The notes beneath the pieces were generated by a model. That model was not told the origin of the DNA. It made no database searches and was given only the letters and a program-made list of their open reading frames with translations. The translations under genes were made by a program, and so were the position numbers. From Hemerocallis citrina (Eukaryota > Streptophyta > Magnoliopsida > Asparagales > Asphodelaceae), in NCBI GenBank assembly GCA_017893485.1, contig JACEHZ010000589.1, forward strand, positions 788,501-852,500: a stretch of DNA of 64,000 bases, read 5' to 3'. How positions within the stretch are numbered: the first letter of the stretch is position 1; each line of letters begins with the position of its first letter. Positions 11,345-22,171 of the stretch are shown here, in pieces.

Positions 11345-12333
11345 ATGTGCTGCGCCTCTGTATATAATATTTGTTCTAGAAGATATTTCAATGGTTTATG
11401 ATCTGTACGAATAACAAAACCCCGTCCAAGGAGGTATTGTCTCCATTTCTTGACAGCCAACAAGATTGCTAACATCTCCTTTTCGTAGGCTGAAAGTAAT
11501 CTACTTTTTCCTTTCAATTCTTGACTCAAGAAAGCGATGGGATGTTTGGTTTGTTGTAGAACAGCTCCGACACCAGTACCACTAGCATCGCATTCCAGTT
11601 CAAATGGAATATCAAAGTTGGGCAATTGCAAAACTGGAGGGGAAGATAATACCTCCTTCATTCGATCAAAAGCAGCCTGAGCTTCTTCCTGCCAACAGAA
11701 AGCCCCCTTTTTTGTTAATTTTACTAAAGGCCAAGCAATTGAACTATATTTGGCAATAAATTTGCGATAATAACCCGTGAGCCCAAGAAATCCTCTAAGA
11801 TCCTTCAAGGATTTTGGCACTGGCCAATCTTGAATAGCTCTTATTTTCTCTCGATCAACCGCCACTCCTTGCACAGAGACTATATGACCCAAATACTCCA
11901 CTTCAGTAACCCCAAAAGAACACTTACTGAGTTTAGCGAATAAATGGTTGTCTGCGAGAACTTGCAAAACTGTAGTCAAGTGCCGGATGTGATGCTCCAT
12001 ATCACAACTGTAGACTAATATATCGTCGAAGAACACCAACACATACTTCCTCAGATATGGTTTAAAAATTGAATTCATGAGAGATTGGAACGTCGAAGGG
12101 GCATTGGTTAAGCCAAGCAGCATAACGAGGAACTCGTAGTGCCCTTCGTGAGTTCGAAAAGCTGTTTTGTGAATGTCGTCTTCATACATTCTAATTCGAT
12201 GATATCCACTTCGTAGATCTAAATTGCTAAACACCGTAGCTCCAAAGAGTTCATCCAATAATTCATCAATCACAGGGATCGGAAACTTATCCTTCACAGT
12301 GATCTCATTCAAAGCTCGATAATCCACACACAT
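11278..12333 (-). pseudogene. Reverse transcriptase and RNase H of the gypsy element
   Basis: This 351-residue frame starts right after a TGA that replaces the Arg expected before [12 protein letters not shown] motifs: [13 protein letters not shown] (catalytic D39), [10 protein letters not shown], and [10 protein letters not shown] with the FDD box at residues 102-104. RNase H motifs: [15 protein letters not shown] (D249), [10 protein letters not shown] (E286) and IRTDHKPL (D311). The catalytic residues are present. The usual VMPFGLTNAP reads [11 protein letters not shown] frameshift near 11300 separates it from the next part, so it is not translated as a whole. Confidence 0.9.
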
Positions 12334-12474
12334 TCACCAACTACCATCTGATTTTTTTACCATAACTACAGGGGATGAGTAGGGACTGTGGCTAGGTTGG
12401 ATAACACCTGACTGTAACATCTCCTTCACAAGTCTCTCAATTTCATTCTTTTGGTGCCAAGGGTGCTTATACGG

Positions 12475-12906
12475 TCACAAACTGATGGGTTTAGACCCTG
12501 GTAACAGAGGAATAGCATGATCACAGCTTCGATGTGGTGGCAACCCCATATTCTCTTTGAAGATTGCATCGAATTGATCCAAGACTATCTGTAATTGAAA
12601 GGGTATCGGTGAAGGAGTAACTGCATTGCTTTGATTCCCCTCTGTTGACATAGATGAAGGAGTAGCTATCCCACTTGGAACCCCTACCATTTGTAAAAAC
12701 CATCCCTTCTTAGCTTGTAACAAAGCTTTACTCATTGCTTTTGGCGTAGCTAGCTCCAATTCTTGTGGATTAATGCCCAACAAGATCTTTTCCTGTCCAT
12801 TCAGCTGAAATCTTACTTTCCTCTCCCTGAGATTCCACACTACATCACCCAGAGTCTTTATCCATTGAGAACCCAAAACCAGTTGACTAGTATCCATTGA
12901 AATCAC
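12475..12906 (-). pseudogene. Protease-RT linker of the gypsy element
   Basis: It continues the polyprotein after the one-base frameshift, with LVLGSQWIKTLGDVVWNL typical of the protease-RT junction, and ends at a TGA at 12475. The frame resumes immediately afterwards ([16 protein letters not shown]) towards the RT, so the TGA is probably a decayed CGA codon. Confidence 0.75.
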
Positions 12907-14764
12907 ATAAAAAATCAGTTACGATTGGAACCCCTTGGCATAAGAATGTAACCTCCTCACACAGACCCAAACACCTGAGTTGTTCACCCCCTGGTACAGT
13001 AACTTCAAGCCGGACTAGATTATTGATTGGCAACTTAACCTTATGGGCAATTTGAGTATCAATGAAGTTGTGCGTCGCACCAGTATCCAACAAAGCACAT
13101 ACAGGATGAGATAAGATAGTTCCTAACACTCTGAAAGTTCTTGGGTGAGTACTACCAGTGAGTGTGTGCAAAGAAACTGCCGCTTCTTGATTTTGCCTAA
13201 CCTTGACCACCCTAGTATCATTCTTACCTTCAGCCGGTCCTTCTTCTGAATTTTCACATGAACTTTCATCAGAACTTCCTTCCTCATTGTCATGTAACGA
13301 CCCCAACATTTGCATAAAAATATTGTTCTCACATGTTCCAATCATCTGCATAAATGATCGACCCGCACACTTATGACCTCTTACGAATTTTTCATCACAA
13401 TGGAAACAAAGACCCTTTTCTCTTCTCTCTTTCATGAATTGGACAAATTGCTGATCTTTGGTTGTAGCAATAGCTGCACTTGAGTTGCCACTTCCATTCA
13501 TACCATTCACACCTGTTTTACTCTCTGATGAATGAGGAACTATTGCCAAAGCAGCTGATTTAAAGTTCCCAGGTGTAGTGTTGCTTTTGCTAAATGTATG
13601 CGTTTTCCAATTCCTCCTCTGATCATTGATGATCTCCTCCCTAGCTATGGCTTCCCTATACGCAGCGAGAACACTTTGGGGTTTCTTGAGTTTAACTTCT
13701 TTTCGTAAATCACTCCTTAACCCTGAAATGTAACAACTGACCAAAGAAGACTTAGCCAAGGGTTTAGCAAGCTGACTGAATTTCAAAAATTCTCTATGGT
13801 ACTCAACCACAGTTCCCACTTGTTGGAGCTTATACAATGAAGCTTCAGGATCATCGAGCTCCGCAGGCCCAAATTGCAGCATCAATTCCTTCTTGATAGT
13901 TTCCCAGTCAATAACTTGCTCATCTTGTTGCTCAAACCACCTCCACCATAACAATGCTTCTCCCCTCAAATAGTACAAGCTAAAAGGTAACCGATCAAGA
14001 ACATCAATTCTCTGAGTATAAAAATGGTGTTCCATATGATATATCTAGTTACTTACATCACCCGTACCATCAAAGCTTGGTAAATCAATTTTAGGATGTT
14101 TCGGGAAGAAGGCGTTACCTTCTTGAGAGTGCTCATTGCTTTCTTGACTTCTACCATGGTTTCTTGAAGGTTCTTAATACTGATGGTTTCTTGTAGGGTC
14201 TTGGTACTGATGGTTTCTTGAAGGTTCTTGATACTGAAAAGCTATTCTTGAACATCGTCTTTGTCTTTCTCTGTGCCTCAGATAACTATCTCGAACATTT
14301 CTATCACCTTGATCAAGATTCTGTGAATTTGCATATCTAAAATACCTGGGGCTTGAGTGACGCTGCCGTCCAAATTCACACCTCCCATGGCGATGCACCT
14401 CATCAGAATTGCTTTCACTTTCCTCTAAGCTTGTGAGATTCCTTCCATGATGCTGGTAATGGCAATTTCTTGGCCTATGGAGAAGCCGCTCCAATGCCAA
14501 TTCCAACCGGTCGAACCTTTCTTCAAAACCGGAATGCTTATGGGACTCAACCCCACGGTCGATGGAGTCCCTTGAATTCTGATCCCTCACTTCAGATCCA
14601 GATCGAGGTCCAGACCCGCATTCCACAAGATTCTCAGCTTCTTGATTGGGTTCTTGTTCGAATTCCGGTTCGAAATCAGCTATTGGTCCCAATTCTGGCT
14701 CTGATACCAATGTTCCAAGCCGTTCATCGCCGGCAGTGAGAGCTCGACCTTTCTTCTTTGGCAT
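12887..14764 (-). pseudogene. gag-protease region of the gypsy element
   Basis: One reading frame runs from a Met at 14762-14764, inside the 5' LTR, through the PBS and into gag, broken by two in-frame stops (TAA at 14174-14176, which a CAA could have given, and TAG at 14045-14047). Gag shows the LPFSLYYLRGEALLWW and YxLQQVGTVVEYHREF-type features of retrotransposon gag. A zinc knuckle, CFHCDEKFVRGHKC, lies near 13370-13411, and an aspartic protease motif, LLDTGATHNF, near 13070-13105. A one-base deletion near 12890 shifts the frame before the protease C-terminus. The upstream segment contains short repeats of QYQ(E/D)P(S/T)RNH at 14176-14240. Confidence 0.85.
14696..14709 (-). promoter_or_regulatory. 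Primer binding site, initiator tRNA-Met type
   Basis: On the minus strand TGGTATCAGAGCCA lies one base inside the 5' LTR. This is the usual plant PBS complementary to the 3' end of initiator tRNA-Met. Confidence 0.9.
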
Positions 14765-15126
14765 TGCCAAAGATTCACAAATAGCAGAGAAAGAAATGAT
14801 GAACAGTAGAAAGAACAAAAGTTTCTATATTCATGAATTCAACCATTACAGGAGAGGGGTATTTATAGGGAAGAAGATAGGAAATACGCGTATAGCGCGT
14901 ATTTAAGAGTTAGTTACAACCGTTACAACATTTTACATTTTAACCCCCTCAAAACAAACAGTCACTGGGGACTGATACGCAAATCCTGGGGACTGATACG
15001 CAAGTCCTCAAGTCTTCCTTCTTCACTTCCTCATCCTGTACTTCAGCATCCTTCTTCCTCTTCTTCTATTCCAGTCATCTAGTCATCTCAGCTGCACTTC
15101 TCCGATCAGTTGCTTCGACTGCAACA
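14711..15126 (-). repeat. 5' LTR of the gypsy element
   Basis: It runs TGTTCCAAGCC...GACTGCAACA, colinear with 9340-9756 and with one single-base indel in the GGGG run. Confidence 0.92.
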
Positions 15127-15142
15127 GTACCAAACGCCTCGC

Positions 15143-15359
15143 TAATTTTTTTGATTATTTTATTGTTTGTTATAAAAATCACATAAGAATCCTCAAATCT
15201 CATGGTTTTTTGGGGAATAGAAATCCTTACCAACAAAGAATTTTGATAGCCTTGGAAATCCATCATTTCTTCCACAACTATATTTGTCAAATAACAAACA
15301 TGGTAATCTAAGGGAAAATCTAAGATTCCCTTGCACATTCTCACGTACCAAAAGTCTCC
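15143..15359. mobile_element. Right arm of MITE B
   Basis: This is the inverted counterpart of 8886-9099, ending CACGTACCAAAAGTCTCC. It lies immediately outside the right end of MITE A, so the arms are ordered A-left, B-left, A-right, B-right. Confidence 0.6.
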
Positions 15360-16043
15360 TTAGATTGGGATGATTTGGCTGAGGAATAAGCTGAGATGCG
15401 GGAAGCCATGGATGATCGCAATTTAAGGAGAAACCCAACAAGATTTGGAGATTATTGAAATTAATTTGTGAGGAATTAGAGTTTGGAAGAGGATGAGTTT
15501 AGGTTGAGAAAGTTAGGGTTCCCACCTAACTCCAACTGATACTCGCAACCGGCACTTCATCAAACCTTCTAATTATATTTAATGCCAGAATTGACAACTG
15601 AACCTTATTAACTTGACAACCGATCACCCGAAATCCTTACAAAAACACACTCACCGTAACAAGCACACGGTGAACAATCATGTCGGGTGTAGTTTCAGCG
15701 CCGTCAAAAGATTTTTCAGAGAAAACCATGCAGATACACTCGCCCCATTGATACTACTGCAGAATCACTTTCTTAACACCAACACCCAAATTAATGAGGC
15801 TTTTCAACACATCCAATTCACGATCGACGGCAAAACAGCCCCCACAAATTACTATCATGCGTAAGCATTCTTAACAATAAGCATGGAGATAGATACATAA
15901 AAACGACAACAATATAATGGCATACAGTATAAGTTTAAAAATAGTAGTACATATGAAAACATAAGAATACAACAAGAGGACATCCAGTATAGATATGATT
16001 TCATAAAGTGCTAAATTAATTTCTTATATTTAATGGAAAGCCT
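15360..16043. other. Intergenic, no gene seen
   Basis: This is AT-rich sequence between MITE B and the 3' end of the HyPRP gene. The proximal few hundred bases downstream of 16044 presumably hold its 3' UTR. Open frames here have no recognisable content. Confidence 0.5.
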
Positions 16044-16478
16044 CTAGTTTGCATCGGGACAACGATAGTCTGGTGGAACCTGCAACCCACAGAGGTTCAA
16101 TGGTAAACTGAGGTCTATCGGCACGTGGAGGTTGAGCGGAATGGCCGTGACCGCCGTGCACAAGCACACGGCGGCATCAAGGCTGACAAGGCCACGAAGC
16201 AGGGAACAACATTGTCTTGACTGCCGACCCAAGTTCAGGCCCACAAGCCCATTTAACAAGTTGGCACACACGCTTAGTTCTAGAGTATTCATCGGGCACG
16301 AGCCCTTAGAAACCGGTGGCGAAGGCATCGTTGATGATGAAGGAGGTGGAGGTGACGGTGGTGGTGATGGCAGTGGGGTCGAGCACTGAGGTGTCGGCGA
16401 AGTCTGGGAATTAGTGTGGGAAAAGATGAGGGTTAGTGTAAGGAAAATGAGGATCACAAATGAGGGAGTGAAAGCCAT
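16044..16478 (-). CDS. Hybrid proline-rich protein with 8-cysteine (LTP-like) domain
   Basis: This is a single-exon gene of 144 residues. Residues 1-25 form a signal peptide (hydrophobic VILIFLTLTLIF, then SHTNSQ). A proline-rich linker (28-58, with PSPPPSPPPP) precedes an eight-cysteine-motif domain: C61-X9-C71-X18-C90C91-X13-C105-X-C107-X22-C130-X9-C140. The order matches the 14-kDa proline-rich protein DC2.15/HyPRP class, secreted cell-wall proteins linked in the literature to cell extension and stress responses. The PMNTLELSVCANLLNGLVGL and PLNLCG segments are typical. An extra Cys (C32) sits in the linker. The start is the first Met, which gives a canonical signal peptide. Nothing is broken and it looks functional. 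Confidence 0.93.
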   Translation of the reverse strand: MAFTPSFVILIFLTLTLIFSHTNSQTSPTPQCSTPLPSPPPSPPPPSSSTMPSPPVSKGSCPMNTLELSVCANLLNGLVGLNLGRQSRQCCSLLRGLVSLDAAVCLCTAVTAIPLNLHVPIDLSLPLNLCGLQVPPDYRCPDAN

Positions 16479-16517
16479 TGAGTTGTGAGTTTTGTAGTGG
16501 GATTGGTGAGTATTACA

Positions 16518-16524
16518 ATTTATA
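16518..16524 (-). promoter_or_regulatory. Candidate TATA box of the HyPRP gene
   Basis: TATAAAT on the minus strand lies 40 bases upstream of the start codon. With the usual 25-35-base spacing the leader would be very short, about 10 bases, so an alternative upstream start cannot be excluded. Confidence 0.4.
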
Positions 16525-17219
16525 GTTTGAAGTTAGGGGTAGAATAGGAAACCATTTTAACATGTGAAGTTAATATAAGAGAGTGAAATTTCATGCTTTC
16601 TAATTTTAGGAGGATGCTGCATGGATTCATGCCTAAAAACTCAATTGACAAGAGTGAGGTGTTCTTGATAGGGAATTAGGCCAGAAGAGCCCATGGGTGA
16701 TGTTAGGGTTGTTATTTATTGGGAGGTTTTCTTGTTAGTCATGTTAGGCTCTTACATAGAAGATTTCCTTGGATTAGTTTTCTTTCTTGGCTAATTTTAA
16801 ATGGACTACTCTGCTTGGAGTATTAACTACTAGATAAGAGTGTAGTTTAAGTACAAGTTAACATTTAAAGAAGGTCTTCTAGATTAGCTACAATTACTTC
16901 TAGTAAGAGAAAGATTTCGCTAAGCTTAACAGATCTAACTGTTTCAACCTTAAAACCGACCCTTGTATTCTTTCTAAGATACACATCAATGGCTAGAATT
17001 TCCTTAATCCATTTATAAAATCCGACGTCTCTTTGTTTTTCATGTCCGATCCATACCTAGTGTGCTCCTATGGGCTTCTTTGGTACCTATGAGCCTTTTC
17101 ATTGCACCGCTCCCCCTATAAATTCACCTTATCTCAGCCCCCAGCCACCACCCCCATCCCATACACGAATTGGTCCAACTCTTTCACCTCCTCGTGTTCT
17201 CTTCTATCAAAGACGACAA
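16525..17219. other. Intergenic, promoter region of the HyPRP gene
   Basis: The part next to 16525 is upstream of the HyPRP gene. I see no coding or repeat structure in the rest, apart from a CTATAAATTC box at about 17118-17127 on the plus strand ahead of the small frame at 17220. Confidence 0.4.
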
Positions 17220-17309
17220 TGTTCAATATTAGAGCGTTCTTAACTAAGTGGAAGAAAAGAGGAGGAGCATTAAAGATTGAGAAATTAGTGATACAAGAAG
17301 ACAAGTGAG
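17220..17309 (+). CDS. Possible small gene or first exon, unrecognised
   Basis: ATG at 17220 opens a 29-residue basic peptide (MFNIRAFLTKWKKRGGA...). It lies about 95 bases after a TATA-like box, in a C-rich leader-like context. A GTGAGG donor-like site overlaps the stop (AAGTGAGG), so it could be a first exon; the +1 frame stays open afterwards. I do not recognise a family. It could be chance. Confidence 0.2.
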
Positions 17310-17453
17310 GTTGTCCACGAATGAGTTAGATACCCCGTTGCCGTTGGGCACGCAACATGATGAAAACTTAGAATCTTTCCAAAGAGTGGGGGGAAAAATT
17401 TAGGTACTCACTTTCATAATTAGATACGTATACAAGTTATGTACACACAAGAT

Positions 17454-17527
17454 GGTTTCGTGGTGTAGTTGGTTATCACGTCAGTCTAACACACTGAAGG
17501 TCTCCGGTTCGAACCCGGGCGAAGCCA
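17454..17527 (+). tRNA. tRNA-Val (AAC)
   Basis: This is a complete cloverleaf. Acceptor GGTTTCG pairs with CGAAGCC (one G-U), discriminator A. The A box is GTGGTGTAGTTGG. The anticodon stem TCAGT/ACTGA encloses loop CTAACAC, giving anticodon AAC. The T arm is CCGGTTCGAACCCGG. No intron. A T-run follows the gene, as expected for Pol III termination. Confidence 0.96.
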
Positions 17528-17623
17528 TTTTTTAATCTCTTACTGTTGTCGAAATGTTTTTCACTGATATTAATCATATCTATAACTCTATAACTAACTA
17601 ATTATGAACAACTAAATCAAGCA

Positions 17624-17695
17624 GGGCATTTGGTCTAGTGGTATGATTCTTGCTTTGGGTGCAAGAGGTCCCGAGTTCGATTCTCGGAATGCCCC
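17624..17695 (+). tRNA. tRNA-Pro (UGG)
   Basis: Acceptor GGGCATT pairs with AATGCCC, discriminator C. The anticodon stem CTTGC/GCAAG encloses loop TTTGGGT, giving anticodon TGG. The T arm is CCGAGTTCGATTCTCGG. A T-run (17702-17707) follows closely and can terminate Pol III. It lies 96 bases after tRNA-Val on the same strand. Confidence 0.96.
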
Positions 17696-17709
17696 TTCAC
17701 TTTTTTTAT

Positions 17710-18664
17710 TTTCATTTAGAAGCCACCAAATCTCTCTGCAGGTGCATTCATGTCAGCGAGGAGGCCAGAGCTTTTCAACTATCGACGCACCACAGTCGAA
17801 TCCAATATGTATGTCTGCTCCAAGCTACGGGAATTTTTTGGTCGAGTGGTTAATCCAGCAACTCTGTTTCTTGATTCTAAAACCATAAAGCTCTTTTGAG
17901 TCTCCACTAGTGGAATAAAACTACTAGTTGCTTCCACAATTAGATACCAGTCCACCTAATTTCTCCAATAACATGCATGCAAAACAAAATATGAAATAAT
18001 ACTGTATGTGTTGAAATCTACTACTCAAAATTAAGAAACATCCTTCCCAATTTCAACAATCATAATCAACAAGCATGAAGCACAAATTGTATGCCAGCCA
18101 AAAAAATTTCCCAACACCAATGATAAGAAAGGAAGGAATACAAGCGTAGAGGCACAGCACTGACTCATCACTTTTTCACAAACCACTGAATCCGCATTTG
18201 GGCTGAGAAATTGCTCTTCGACACCACCCCTAGGGCCTTAACTCATCTGCTCCTTTTTTTCTCTTGATAGTAGATTTCTGCAAAAGTAATTGCAATTCCC
18301 ATGTCTTTGCAAAACCTAGTAATTGACTATTTACAACATTGTCATCGCAACCATTTTTACTGTCTATTTAGAATGTTGCTACTACGTACTATCTCATATA
18401 CTTGCCAGGCCAAAAATCAAACACATCCCACAAAAAAGTACGGAATCACAACACAAATATTATTGTACGTACGAAAATCAAACTTCAGCTACAACTATAG
18501 CAGGAAGCCTTTCACCTTTCAAATGCTTCAACCTGCGACTGAGAAATTTCATAATAATCTTTGGGCTATTTAGTTATGGGAACCTCTGATATGTGGGAAG
18601 CAGATTGCAATAATAGAAAAAGTAATTATCTGTAAATCACAGTCTACTCACAGATGTACCCCAA

Positions 18665-18704
<40 letters not shown>

Positions 18705-19044
18705 CTGCAATAAGCAAGTATTGTTGCAGGAAAATAAAGGCAGCTGCAATTATAACAAAATGACCGCAAGATATAGTTTAATACCACTCATAGACGAAAG
18801 CAGTTTCGATTCTTTAACCACACTATATCAGTATAAGCAGTTAAAATGATTCGGAACACAGTTCTCTGTCTTTGTCCCTGTGCATTACAGTTTCAAAATT
18901 TTACTTTATCCTGCTTAAGGTACAACAAGCAAATCCTGAAACTTTGCCAAAAGTGATCTTCTAGAAAAAAAGAAAAATAATTAGTTTCAACAAAGACAAC
19001 ATCAAATGATTACTCATTAATGATGAAGAGTATGGGGATCGAAT
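17710..19044. other. Intergenic, includes the 3' flank of THO7
   Basis: No gene is seen. It contains the AAT microsatellite at 18665-18704. The part just below 19044 should hold the THO7 3' UTR. Confidence 0.5.
18665..18704. repeat. (AAT)n microsatellite
   Basis: About 12 uninterrupted AAT units. Confidence 0.9.
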
Positions 19045-20879
19045 TCAGTCAAGAGCCATTGCCTCCAAGGTTCCGCCACTGGCATCTTCAAACCCATTCT
19101 TGGTCTCTTCGAGGGTGCTCCTAAGCTCATCTGCCAAACTTTTCTGTTCATCTTCGATTGTGTTCTGCAACTCATCCACCTGCATCCCAAGATCAGGCGA
19201 GGAGCACAGATCCTCGTAATTAGCAACAAAGGTAGAAGCATATGAAGGATCAAACATACCGCAAAAAACACATTACTATGCCCAACTCATTTGTCAAAAA
19301 CAACATGTTGGAAAAATTGTTCCATATCTCTATAAAGAAACCATTTTTATGCACATTCAATAGCTTCAGGATTTTGAATACACACCTATGTTCTGAATTC
19401 ATGTAGTTAGTTATATACCTCTCGAGAGCACTATCAAGACAAATATCATAGTGACATGTTGAGTCAAAGTTTGAGGAGCTTATTAATGTGACATCTGGAT
19501 AAAATTGTGATATATAGCATCTACAGTACAAGGTATAATAACTATGTGGAAGTGGTAATAGAGGTACACCCATGGTTTGGAATTATGAGGGTACAAGAAA
19601 TATTTGGTCTCCAGTTGTTGGGAATGAAGCAATTTTTCCAGATAAGTAAAAAACTTTCAGACAGTATAGACACAAACAAGCCAGGATAGGATCTTAATAT
19701 CTTCAATTGCAACAATGATGAAAATGTTTTAGTTGCATGCAGTCAAAGTTCCTAAAATATTAAATTTGTTCCCTTAGTCACTTTGCTAATGCAGTAATAC
19801 AAAACAATTTAAGATTTCATTGAAGTATGAGAAAAGAAAACAGCCACTGCAACAGTAACATTAATTAGAGGTGTAGATTGTGATGTAACTGTAGAACAGT
19901 TTTTCTGAATTAACAGTAGACCCATAATCTTAAAAACAAGTAATTATCATAAAAGAACAGGTTTCAAGATAGGGGCACAGAGCAAATTTTCATTTAGACT
20001 ATCAAATTAACTAATAGATATGGATTTTCGTTACTATATATTCTACAAAAGCACAATATTTCGTCCAATTCTTAAAATATTCTAATATATCATGTTTTCC
20101 CCTAATAAATCAATTATCAATAGTCATCCATTAATACTATTACAAACACAAAAAGCTCAAAAGGCCTCAATATGGGAATTGTACCACAAGGGGTCAAAAC
20201 CGTAAATAATAAATTATTTTTAAAAAAATCCAAAGTTTGTTTTGGCAGCCAAAAACTGAATGGTAGAAATCAAATAGTAATAACTTACCACATTCAACAG
20301 GAGAGAGAACTGCTTTTTCCTTAAATCTAATGTCCTTATACCAGCAACATTTTCAGCCTCTAAGGATGCAATTTCCTTCTCAAGATCTGATATTTCCTTC
20401 TGGGTTTCACTCCTCGGAGGTTGCAAAGCAATCAGCCTCCTTACCGCCTCACACTCCTCCTTATGCTTCCTTTCAATTTGAGCCTCCTCCAATTGCTTCT
20501 TCAAGTCTTCAATATCATTTTGAGCCTGTACTATCTGGCGCTGAATTTCACCCTGAAGCTCATTAAAACTTTCTTTCTCTCTTTGATTTGCGTCAACCAC
20601 GGCTTTACTTTTGAGTAATGGCACTTCAAAAGTAGCCATCTCTTGCAAAAAGGCCTTGTAGAATTTCTCACAGTCGCTGTAATTATCGGAGTCCTTCTCG
20701 ACTTCTTGTGCAAATGAGATGAATTTCTTCTGGAGTTTTTTTAATGGCGGTTCCCCCCTCGTGGTGGTGGTTCGTGTTAGAAGCCTGTGTTTGATTATTG
20801 CATCGTCTTCAAGTGGACTGAAGGCATAGTGTGCTGCTGGCTCTTCCCGACCAACAGCTTTCTTTCCCTTCGATAACAT
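19045..20879 (-). CDS. THO7: THO complex subunit 7 homologue, two coding exons
   Basis: THO7 is a subunit of the nuclear THO/TREX complex, which couples transcription to mRNA export. Exon 1 is 20289-20879 (197 codons exactly) and exon 2 is 19045-19179 (44 codons plus stop), 241 residues in all, close to plant THO7 length. The exon-1 donor is GTG|GTAAGT and the exon-2 acceptor GATGCAG|GTGGATGAG, phase 0, joining NV to VDELQN. Diagnostic features: [40 protein letters not shown], a long coiled coil at about 95-195, and [16 protein letters not shown] in exon 2. The start at 20879 is preceded by CTGGCAG|GCTCAG, which suggests a 5' UTR intron; its upstream exon was not located. The gene looks intact. 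Confidence 0.93.
19180..20288 (-). other. THO7 intron, 1109 bp
   Basis: This is a GT-AG intron of AT-rich sequence. No internal gene or element is recognised. Confidence 0.85.
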
Positions 20880-20958
20880 CTGAGCCTGCCAGTGCATCCA
20901 CAGAAATTAGTCAGATAAGAGGAGATAAATTTGCATAAGATGGATGATAAGACTTTTA

Positions 20959-21174
20959 GGTGGTGTTTGGTTTGGTTGCATTGCAGCTGCATTATTTTGC
21001 AACTGAAATCCTGCAAAGGGTCCATTAGAAACCTTTGCAAGGGTTGCAAGATAAAATTTTGCATTTTTTTCTGCAACGTCCTCTCTCACAACAATCCACT
21101 CACATTACAGTGGATTTTGGTTGAAGCAGGTTGCATGCAATAAAATTTCAGCTACAGCCAAGCCAAATACCCAC
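20959..21174. mobile_element. Tourist-like MITE, 216 bp, upstream of THO7
   Basis: It is flanked by TTA on both sides (20956-20958 and 21175-21177). The termini GGTGGTGTTTGGTTTGG and, inverted, GTGGGTATTTGGCTTGG form imperfect TIRs, continuing with TTGCANTGCAGCTG-like sequence on both arms. TTA TSDs and TGTTTGG-type TIRs are typical of PIF/Harbinger MITEs. Confidence 0.75.
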
Positions 21175-21289
21175 TTAATGTAAAACCATTCATGGACTAC
21201 AAAAGAACGAAAAGATTTACTTTCAGTAGGTTCAAAATCAATAATGTTGAACATAAGATGAGAATGAAGAGAGCACTCCTGATGAGTGG

Positions 21290-22010
21290 AAGTTATTACT
21301 AACAAGTCATACTCAAATGAAGAGCACCACATCTAGATAAGCATATGGTTTTTCTGATTAATTCTCGCAGCCATTTTGCACTCGTCATAAAAGTTGTAAA
21401 TGTCATTCTTTTTATTCCAATTACTCATCAAATGAGGATCTCCGAAGCTCCATGGTAGGAATAGACTGAATATCAACCTTCGGAGTCAGAGGTAATTCCT
21501 AGTTGATAAAAGTATGGAAAATGGAAGGGAGTTCTCTAAGCTGAGGAGGTAGACCAGCTTACTGCAAGGAATATTTAACCTTCCGCTCCAGTAACTTAAG
21601 TTCACAAAGGATAGCCACTACAAATTTCCTCAATTTAAATACACAAGTAAACAAATTAATAAACACATAATAAAACAACTTGAGTTCAGAGAATGCATCT
21701 GCCTCTCCAACTATATTAAAACTCTCTTAATACAGAATGGAGAACCGTTTACTTCTCGATGTGTACTAGAGCATATAGATTTATATTGTATAGAAAACTT
21801 GATTCGCTATGCAAATAGACAAGTAACCTTATGAAGTGAAACCAGACGGTCAAAGAGCAACAACTGTCAAGCTATCAAACTAAAAGCCTACAAGGACAAG
21901 GAAAATGTCCCCCAAGGTATAAGATACGAGATAGAATTAAACAAAAACAGAATAATTATTTGAAATCCATCCAATTACCAATGTTAAGTCAGTTAGAAAG
22001 ATGGAGAATA
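21290..22010. repeat. Upstream copy of a diverged segmental duplication
   Basis: Order and wording of motifs parallel 23460-24425: 'cataagcatatgg', 'catggtaggaa', 'ataaccttcCGCTCCAGtaa', 'agatggccact', 'acagaatgga', 'gatgtgt.ctagagcatat', 'gatccccca.g.cataaga'. I see no coding content. Confidence 0.6.
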
Positions 22011-22171
22011 ACATAAGAGCCGCTCACAGACTTCTATTTATAGAAAGAGAAAAAGGTAAATTATTTCCTAAAGTTGCACAAGTGGGAAAATATGAGTTAT
22101 AATTGAGCTCATACATCAGGCTAAAAAAAAACATAAGGAAAACATAAGGTAATTACGACAAAAATTGTGAC

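Larger units (their letters stand above)
9340..15126 (-). mobile_element. Ty3/gypsy chromovirus with two LTRs and TSD, 5787 bp
   Basis: The flanking GTACC (9335-9339 and 15127-15131) is a perfect 5-bp TSD. The LTRs are 417 and 416 bp and about 97% identical by eye (about 13 differences), so the insertion is relatively recent. On the minus strand the order is 5' LTR, PBS, gag, protease, RT, RNase H, integrase, chromodomain, PPT, 3' LTR. The compact size, short LTRs and C-terminal chromodomain suggest the Reina-type branch of plant chromoviruses; the clade is an inference. Several stops and frameshifts inactivate it. It interrupts the right arm of MITE A. Confidence 0.92.
8637..15142. mobile_element. 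Tourist-like long inverted-repeat MITE A, split by other elements
   Basis: The left arm (8637-8885) starts GGGGGGCATTTGGTACATGG. The right arm (about 9100-9339, then 15132-15142 beyond the gypsy element) is its inverted counterpart and ends ...GTACC/AAACGCCTCGC. Both ends carry the (C/G)(A/G)TTTGGTAC core. TTA lies before the left end and TAA after the right end, which fits the PIF/Harbinger (Tourist) preference for TWA but is not an exact direct TSD. The arms match over about 230 bases. The gypsy element interrupts the right arm at GTACC. Confidence 0.6.

Noticed and set aside
19250..19573. 107-residue minus-strand frame in the THO7 intron
   Set aside because: No similarity to the neighbouring exons; the THO7 splice sites place it inside the intron.
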